Shown piece by piece: positions 13,819-16,552 of a DNA stretch of 16,552 nt. Where the stretch lies: contig DATHVI010000094.1 in NCBI GenBank assembly GCA_035461385.1, positions 1-16,552 on the forward strand. Direction: 5' to 3'. The notes under the pieces were generated by a model, which searched no databases, was not told the origin of the DNA, and was given only the letters and a program-made list of their open reading frames with translations. Each line of letters begins with the position of its first letter. The first letter of the stretch is position 1. The translations under genes and the position numbers were made by a program. Source of the stretch: DATHVI01 sp035461385 (GTDB taxonomy: Bacteria; Actinomycetota; Thermoleophilia; Solirubrobacterales; 70-9).

Positions 13819-13902
13819 GTTGCAGTCGGGCCCCGCGCCGATTACGACGTCCCTCTGCGGGCATAAGTGCACCCACTAGTTAGAGCAAGGGAAGGAGAAC
13901 TC

Positions 13903-14073
13903 ATGGCTACTCGCGACCGCACCCAAGGTGGAATCGGCGGGATCTCGCTCGGCGGGATCCTGGTGATCATCGGAATCGTCGTCGCGCTCTTCTGGAGCGT
14001 GCTGCTCGGCGTGATCATCGCCCTGATCGGGCTGATCGCATTCGGCGGGTTCGCGAAGGGCCGCTGGTACTGA
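13903..14073 (+). CDS. 56-residue double-spanning membrane protein, unknown
   Basis: The product is MATRDRTQGGIGGISLGGIL followed by two hydrophobic stretches (about 15-31 and 33-49) and the end GGFAKGRWY. It has a very good ribosome-binding site, AAGGAG five bases before the ATG at 13903-13905, one of the best in the window, and codons are GC-ending. The two helices are separated by a single short turn, so it may lie as a hairpin in the membrane. A short polar N-terminus and a basic C-terminus predict both ends in the cytoplasm. I do not recognise the family. Its strong translation signal suggests an abundant or stress-induced small protein. Confidence 0.8.
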   Translation: MATRDRTQGGIGGISLGGILVIIGIVVALFWSVLLGVIIALIGLIAFGGFAKGRWY

Positions 14074-14114
14074 CCAGCGCCCTTCCGCCGCTGCTCGGCG
14101 GGCAATCCCGCCGC

Positions 14115-14120
14115 TAGGAT
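14115..14120 (+). promoter_or_regulatory. Predicted -10 box of the tRNA gene
   Basis: TAGGAT lies 12 bases before the first tRNA base, leaving a 5-6 base leader to be trimmed by RNase P. The -35 region is not clear. Confidence 0.45.
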
Positions 14121-14132
14121 GAGCACCGCCCC

Positions 14133-14206
14133 GCCGGAGTAGCTCAGCTGGTTAGAGCAGCGGAATCATAATCCGCGTGTCGGGGGTTCGAGTCCCTCCT
14201 CCGGCA
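14133..14206 (+). tRNA. tRNA with anticodon CAU (elongator Met, or Ile2)
   Basis: All 74 bases fold as a cloverleaf. The acceptor stem GCCGGAG pairs with CTCCGGC, with discriminator A. The D-arm is GCTC/GAGC. The anticodon stem GCGGA/TCCGC has loop ATCATAA, giving CAU at 14167-14169. The T-arm GGGGG/CCCTC has loop TTCGAGT. CCA is not encoded. The first base pair is G-C and the anticodon stem lacks the three G-C pairs of initiator tRNA, so this is not tRNA-fMet. Elongator Met is most likely; Ile2 (where C34 becomes lysidine) cannot be excluded by eye. Its 3' end is followed by a terminator and then by atypical DNA. Confidence 0.95.
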
Positions 14207-14213
14207 TCCGAGG

Positions 14214-14241
14214 AACCCCTGCTAGTCGGGGGTTTTCGTTT
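14214..14241 (+). terminator. Intrinsic terminator of the tRNA gene
   Basis: AACCCC (14214-14219) pairs with GGGGTT (14229-14234), leaving a 9-base loop, and is followed by TTCGTTT. This is the only hairpin in the window with a real T-rich tail. It starts 7 bases after the tRNA. Confidence 0.75.
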
Positions 14242-14277
14242 GCCCGAAGTGAGACGGATTCTCGTGTAGGGGCGGGG

Positions 14278-14299
14278 TGGGCAACAGATTGGGCAACAG
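14278..14299. repeat. Direct repeat TGGGCAACAG x2, spaced 12 bases
   Basis: TGGGCAACAG occurs at 14278-14287 and 14290-14299, about one helical turn apart, 72 bases past the tRNA 3' end. Short direct repeats at this place resemble arm-type binding sites of tyrosine integrases that target tRNA genes. No integrase gene is in the window. Confidence 0.5.
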
Positions 14300-14558
14300 C
14301 CCGCGCGCGAGCGCCCCTGAACGCCTCGGCGGCGCCCGCACCTGGCGCGCTACCCCTCCAAACGCAACCGCCGCGGCCGGCCTCCCCAGGCCATCAAGCC
14401 GCGGCGGTCAGGGACTACCCCGAGGGGGTATGCCCAAGGGTAGCGAGGGGTGGCGACCGGATAGCCCGCGCGACGTCGGCGCGCGTCACCGATCACGACA
14501 GCCCCAGGGGAGCCGCCCTTCCCGGCGCGGAAGTAGCGAGCCGCATCGGAAGACAGGT

Positions 14559-14592
14559 AACCGTCGGAGTGAGGCAACCGTCGGAGTGAGGC
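14559..14592. repeat. Perfect 17-bp tandem duplication
   Basis: AACCGTCGGAGTGAGGC is present twice without interruption (14559-14575 and 14576-14592). It lies in non-coding or decayed DNA. Confidence 0.9.
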
Positions 14593-14739
14593 GCAGTTGG
14601 AGCGGGTAGCCATTCCCGCCACCGGGCGCCAGGGGCCGGCGGGGGCGGACGGGGATCGAGCCGTGGGGGGGAACCTACGGAGGGGGGGTGAAGTACGTCC
14701 GCGAACGGGGTTCGGGTGGTCGGCTAAGACACTCGCGCT

Positions 14740-14809
14740 CTCCGAGCAACCGGGGCGGCTAGCGCACCCGCCAGCTCCGAGCAACCGGGGCGGCTAGCGC
14801 ACCCGCCAG
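14740..14809. repeat. Perfect 35-bp tandem duplication
   Basis: Bases 14740-14774 are repeated exactly at 14775-14809. The unit begins CTCCGAGCAACCGGGGCGGC. Because 35 is not a multiple of three, it would break any frame that crosses it. Confidence 0.92.
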
Positions 14810-14885
14810 AAAGCGTCCCGGGGCGAGTGGAACCCGCCGAAACGCCTCGCCCGGCGCGTACGCGTCGCGGATGATCGCGAACGGA

Positions 14886-14891
14886 TAGGCT
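14886..14891 (+). promoter_or_regulatory. Predicted -10 box of the frameshifted small gene
   Basis: TAGGCT ends 6 bases before the GTG at 14898, the same spacing as at ftcD, with no ribosome-binding site. This supports the chosen start. Confidence 0.4.
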
Positions 14892-14897
14892 CGCAAC

Positions 14898-15129
14898 GTG
14901 AACGAACTGGTGATGTCTGCCCGGCAACTGAGCGCCTTTCTCGCGTTCGTTGAGGGACACGAGTACAGCGTCAGCCTGAGTACCCCTGAGCCGCCGTTTG
15001 ACGCGCCGCAGTACATCAAGGCCGAACTCCCTCGATGGTGACGGCAACGTGGTGAAGTCAGCTACGTGGTACACGACGGGCGAACCGCCGCGCGTCGAGG
15101 CCCTTCCGCCGACCTGGAAGGACGACTGA
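14898..15129 (+). pseudogene. Small unknown gene broken by a one-base frameshift
   Basis: From the GTG at 14898-14900 the frame reads VNELVMSARQLSAFLAFVEG, then HEYSVSLSTPEPPFDAPQYI and KAEL, and soon stops at 15039-15041. If one C in the CTCCCTC run (15028-15032) is removed, it continues as LDGDGNVVKSATWYTTGEPP, then RVEALPPTWKDD, to a TGA at 15127-15129. Both halves have about 75-80% GC-ending codons. The joined product is about 76 residues, acidic, without membrane segments. I do not recognise it; the size is like that of small immunity or antitoxin proteins, but nothing proves this. The break is a real frameshift mutation or an assembly error. Confidence 0.6.
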
Positions 15130-15149
15130 GCGGCCGAGAACGCCTCGAG

Positions 15150-15165
15150 CCCCGCTTCCCCGGGG
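15150..15165 (+). terminator. Weak GC hairpin after the frameshifted gene
   Basis: CCCCG (15150-15154) pairs with CGGGG (15161-15165) around a 6-base loop, 20 bases after the TGA at 15129. There is no T-run. It is a possible terminator. Confidence 0.25.
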
Positions 15166-15267
15166 TGCTGACGTAACCGGGTCGCAGGGCTCGAAGCTCG
15201 AGGCAGGCTCAGAGTGTCGCGGACGCAGCGGCGCGAAGCCCGGCTCCGGATAGGGTGCGCGCGTCGA

Positions 15268-15876
15268 ATGGTTCGGGCAATCGGAACCTGGATATGGCGT
15301 GCGCTCAGTGCGGTCAGCGTGCTCGTGTCGCTCGGCGGAGCCCTGGTCGTCGCGGCGATCGTGAGCGCGGCGCTCGACTTGGACCCGCCCTGGAACGTCG
15401 TCCTGGCGGTGGGGGTCTTCTTCCTCGTAGCCGGAGCGATTCGCGCTGCCTGGGATCCGGTCCGAGCGTCGCTCCTCCGGCCATTCGTAAAGCGCGACAT
15501 CGAAGCGCTGATCGCGGAAGGACGCGTGCTAGTCGATGAGCTGAGCGAACCGCCCGAGGGTGGCCGGATCGTGATCGGCGGCGGACCCACGGGACCGCAA
15601 GGCAGCCGAGTTCCAGATCTGCGCGCTCGAGCTCTTGGAGACGCGCGCCCCGCGTCTGGTCCCCGGTTCGAGCGGGCCGCCAATGGGTTCTTGGAACGCG
15701 ATCGGAAGAAGCGCGCGAAGAAGTGGGGCTGGGAGGGTGAAGACCCCCCGGAAGAGGTCGGCGTGGAAGAGGTCGGCGTGGAGGAGTTCAACGAACGGAT
15801 CACCCGCGCGCCCCTCATCCGCGTCCAGGCGACTCTTCACGGGCTCGCTGAGGCTTTGGACCGGCTCAGCCCGTGA
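15268..15876 (+). CDS. Two-helix membrane protein, unknown, with an internal frame jump
   Basis: The open frame gives 202 residues from the ATG at 15268-15270. A TAGGGT box (15251-15256) lies 11 bases upstream. Two hydrophobic segments (about 13-36, ALSAVSVLVSLGGALVVAAI onward, and 43-58, VVLAVGVFFLVAGAIR) are followed by a cytoplasmic part. Around codons 103-135 the coding signal leaves this frame. The overlapping +1 frame there reads KAAEFQICALELLETRAPRL with about 90% GC-ending codons, while this frame has only about half. After about 15668 the signal returns (RFERAANGFLERDRKKRAKK). So the native protein probably has a different middle, restored by two compensating indels. Later residues include a tandem EEVGV repeat from a 15-bp duplication. 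I know no family. Confidence 0.6.
   Translation: MVRAIGTWIWRALSAVSVLVSLGGALVVAAIVSAALDLDPPWNVVLAVGVFFLVAGAIRAAWDPVRASLLRPFVKRDIEALIAEGRVLVDELSEPPEGGRIVIGGGPTGPQGSRVPDLRARALGDARPASGPRFERAANGFLERDRKKRAKKWGWEGEDPPEEVGVEEVGVEEFNERITRAPLIRVQATLHGLAEALDRLSP
15751..15780 (+). repeat. In-frame 15-bp tandem duplication
   Basis: GAAGAGGTCGGCGTG occurs at 15751-15765 and again at 15766-15780, adding a second EEVGV to the acidic C-terminal part of the membrane protein. Confidence 0.9.
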
Positions 15877-16234
15877 ATGGGAAGGGCAGCCCGTTGACAA
15901 CGATCGCCGCATCTCACCCAGCAACGTCGACAAGACGATCGCCTGTGACAACGCCCGCGAGGGCCGCTTCGAGTGCCGCGTCGCTGAGCGTCGAGGGCGA
16001 TCCACCCGAGTCACCGGAACCGTGGTGCTTGACGACCAGCTCGAGGTAATCGCAGGCTTCGAGGATTGACCGCTCGGGCCGTCCCGAGTCTCGAATCGAG
16101 AAGGGAGCGCTCATATCTGCACTTCTCATCTGTATGGGGGATTGCGCTCCCTGTTCCTCGGGTAGTGGGCAGTGTGAGCATGTGAGGTTGGGCACAAGCG
16201 CTGGCTTCCAGCTCCTGATCAAAGGAGACAGCGA
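15877..16234. other. 358-base spacer before the repeat protein, two weak overlapping ORFs
   Basis: No firm gene is seen. On the minus strand, an ATG at 16112-16114 gives 66 residues ending at 15914 (MSAPFSIRDSGRPERSILEA onward, with about 70% GC-ending codons and only a poor GAGAAG ribosome-binding site). On the plus strand a frame to 16069 without a good start is equally GC-ending. At most one can be real. The right part (16070-16234) is less GC-rich and is probably the promoter and leader region of the gene at 16235. Confidence 0.45.
16102..16152. repeat. 9-bp inverted repeat with 33-base spacer
   Basis: AGGGAGCGC (16102-16110) and GCGCTCCCT (16144-16152) are perfectly complementary. They lie 83-133 bases upstream of the repeat protein start and enclose the start codon of the weak minus-strand ORF. 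It may be a paired operator or a stem-loop. Confidence 0.45.
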
Positions 16235-16552
16235 ATGAAGCACACGTCCAAGGCCAGGACCCTAGGGGCGGCAGCCCAGGCAGCTACGAGATGGCTGGTT
16301 GTGCTCACCGTCGCGCTCGCGGTCGGGATCGGCGCACAACCCTTGGTGGCGCTTGCCGATCAATCTGTCGAGCCTGCGCCGACCGAGCCCGTCGAGCCCG
16401 CGTCCGCCGAGCCCGTCGAGCCTGCGCCGACCGAGCCCGTCGAGCCCGCGTCCGCCGAGCCCGTCGAGCCTGCGCCGACCGAGCCCGTCGAGCCCGCGTC
16501 CGCCGAGCCCGTCGAGCCCGCGTCCGCCGAGCCCGTCGCGCCGGCGTCCGCC
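16235..16552 (+). CDS. Secreted protein with Val-Glu-Pro-Ala octapeptide repeats (cut by window end)
   Basis: The ATG at 16235-16237 has an AAAGGAGA ribosome-binding site (16221-16228). The frame is open for all 106 codons to the window edge. Residues 1-19 are basic and Ala-rich, 20-42 hydrophobic (WLVVLTVALAVGIGAQPLVA, then LA), with a likely signal peptidase I site after ALA before DQS. From residue 45 the protein consists of 8-residue units of two kinds, VEPAPTEP and VEPASAEP, in the order P, S, P, S, P, S, S, then a variant VAPASA. Each kind is encoded by an identical 24-base unit. Such Pro-Glu-Ala repeats form stiff extended stalks in cell-wall or surface proteins. What follows to the right (adhesin, hydrolase, anchor) is unknown. 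Confidence 0.82.
   Translation, partial: MKHTSKARTLGAAAQAATRWLVVLTVALAVGIGAQPLVALADQSVEPAPTEPVEPASAEPVEPAPTEPVEPASAEPVEPAPTEPVEPASAEPVEPASAEPVAPASA
16367..16552 (+). repeat. 24-bp tandem coding repeats (7.75 copies, continues past the window)
   Basis: Seven full 24-base units plus 18 bases of an eighth. Two unit types alternate, so 48 bases is the main period, and the last two full units are the same type. The first base is the GTC codon at 16367. Copies of the same type are identical at DNA level, which indicates recent expansion or gene conversion. Confidence 0.93.

Larger units (their letters stand above)
14242..14897. other. 656-base gene-poor stretch after the tRNA, repeat-bearing
   Basis: I find no convincing gene here. 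Several frames are open on both strands but none has a good start, steady GC-ending codons or a recognisable motif. One short plus-strand frame (14321-14437) has GC-ending codons and a basic product with a YPSKRNRRGRPP segment. It could be the tail of a lost DNA-binding or recombinase gene. On the minus strand, 14759-14897 also has coding-like codons and a FAIIRDAYAPGEAF segment. Both look like remnants. The stretch contains the direct repeats listed separately. Confidence 0.5.

Noticed and set aside
14277..14609. 110-codon plus-strand frame starting at the TGGGCAACAG repeats
   Set aside because: Its start lies inside the direct repeat, codons are not GC-ending, and the product is Arg/Ser/Gly-rich filler.
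14350..14784. 144-codon minus-strand frame after the tRNA
   Set aside because: Third-position GC is only about 63%, there is no convincing start, and it crosses both the 17-bp and 35-bp duplications; no motif seen.
15894..15899. TTGACA as a -35 box on the plus strand
   Set aside because: No TAnnnT box lies about 17 bases downstream, and the nearest supported start is over 300 bases away.
16367..16552. CRISPR-like array at the right edge
   Set aside because: The 24-base units are contiguous without spacers and stay in frame as Val-Glu-Pro-Ala repeats, so they are a coding repeat.

Overview
The window looks like chromosomal DNA of a very GC-rich actinobacterium. Third codon positions are almost always G or C and GTG/TTG starts are common. 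Several starts sit 6 to 9 bases behind a TAnnnT box with no Shine-Dalgarno sequence, as expected for leaderless mRNAs. The gene content (paired small secreted proteins with a KKC..NRK motif, an HHE protein, a stand-alone glutamate formimidoyltransferase) would suit class Thermoleophilia (Solirubrobacterales/Gaiellales). That placement is inference, because no rRNA or other marker gene is present.

Layout. Bases 1-89 hold the first codons of a leftward gene. Bases 169-840 encode a membrane-anchored protein with a possible thioredoxin-like domain. aspS (leftward) and a CaiB-family CoA-transferase (rightward) diverge from a 69-base spacer. A long leftward series follows. Read from its upstream end, it runs: M29-type aminopeptidase, secreted beta-sandwich-like protein, glutamate formimidoyltransferase, basic two-helix membrane protein, metallo-beta-lactamase-fold hydrolase, NfeD, SPFH/stomatin and hisS. 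The basic membrane protein and the hydrolase overlap by one base. NfeD, SPFH and hisS are 20 to 40 bases apart and may be co-transcribed. Rightward from about 10974 lie two tandem paralogous secreted proteins. A CPA1 Na+/H+ antiporter and a hemerythrin-like protein then diverge, followed by a 56-residue membrane protein and a tRNA with anticodon CAU and its own terminator.

Downstream of the tRNA (14207 to the end) the character changes. Coding is sparse and third-position GC falls. There are short direct repeats of the kind integrases bind, three perfect two-copy tandem duplications, a small ORF broken by one extra base, and a membrane protein whose coding signal jumps frame twice. The window ends inside a secreted protein built from 8-residue Val-Glu-Pro-Ala repeats. 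I read this as an accessory segment next to a tRNA integration hotspot, with decayed or error-containing genes. No integrase, transposase, CRISPR array or recognisable defence system is visible.

Functionally most of the window is housekeeping: two aminoacyl-tRNA synthetases, a tRNA, membrane quality control (NfeD with SPFH), pH/Na+ homeostasis and peptide or amino-acid turnover. I found no clear new multi-gene system. The most unusual parts are the post-tRNA segment, the repeat protein at the right edge, the secreted paralog pair and the repeated leaderless promoter geometry.
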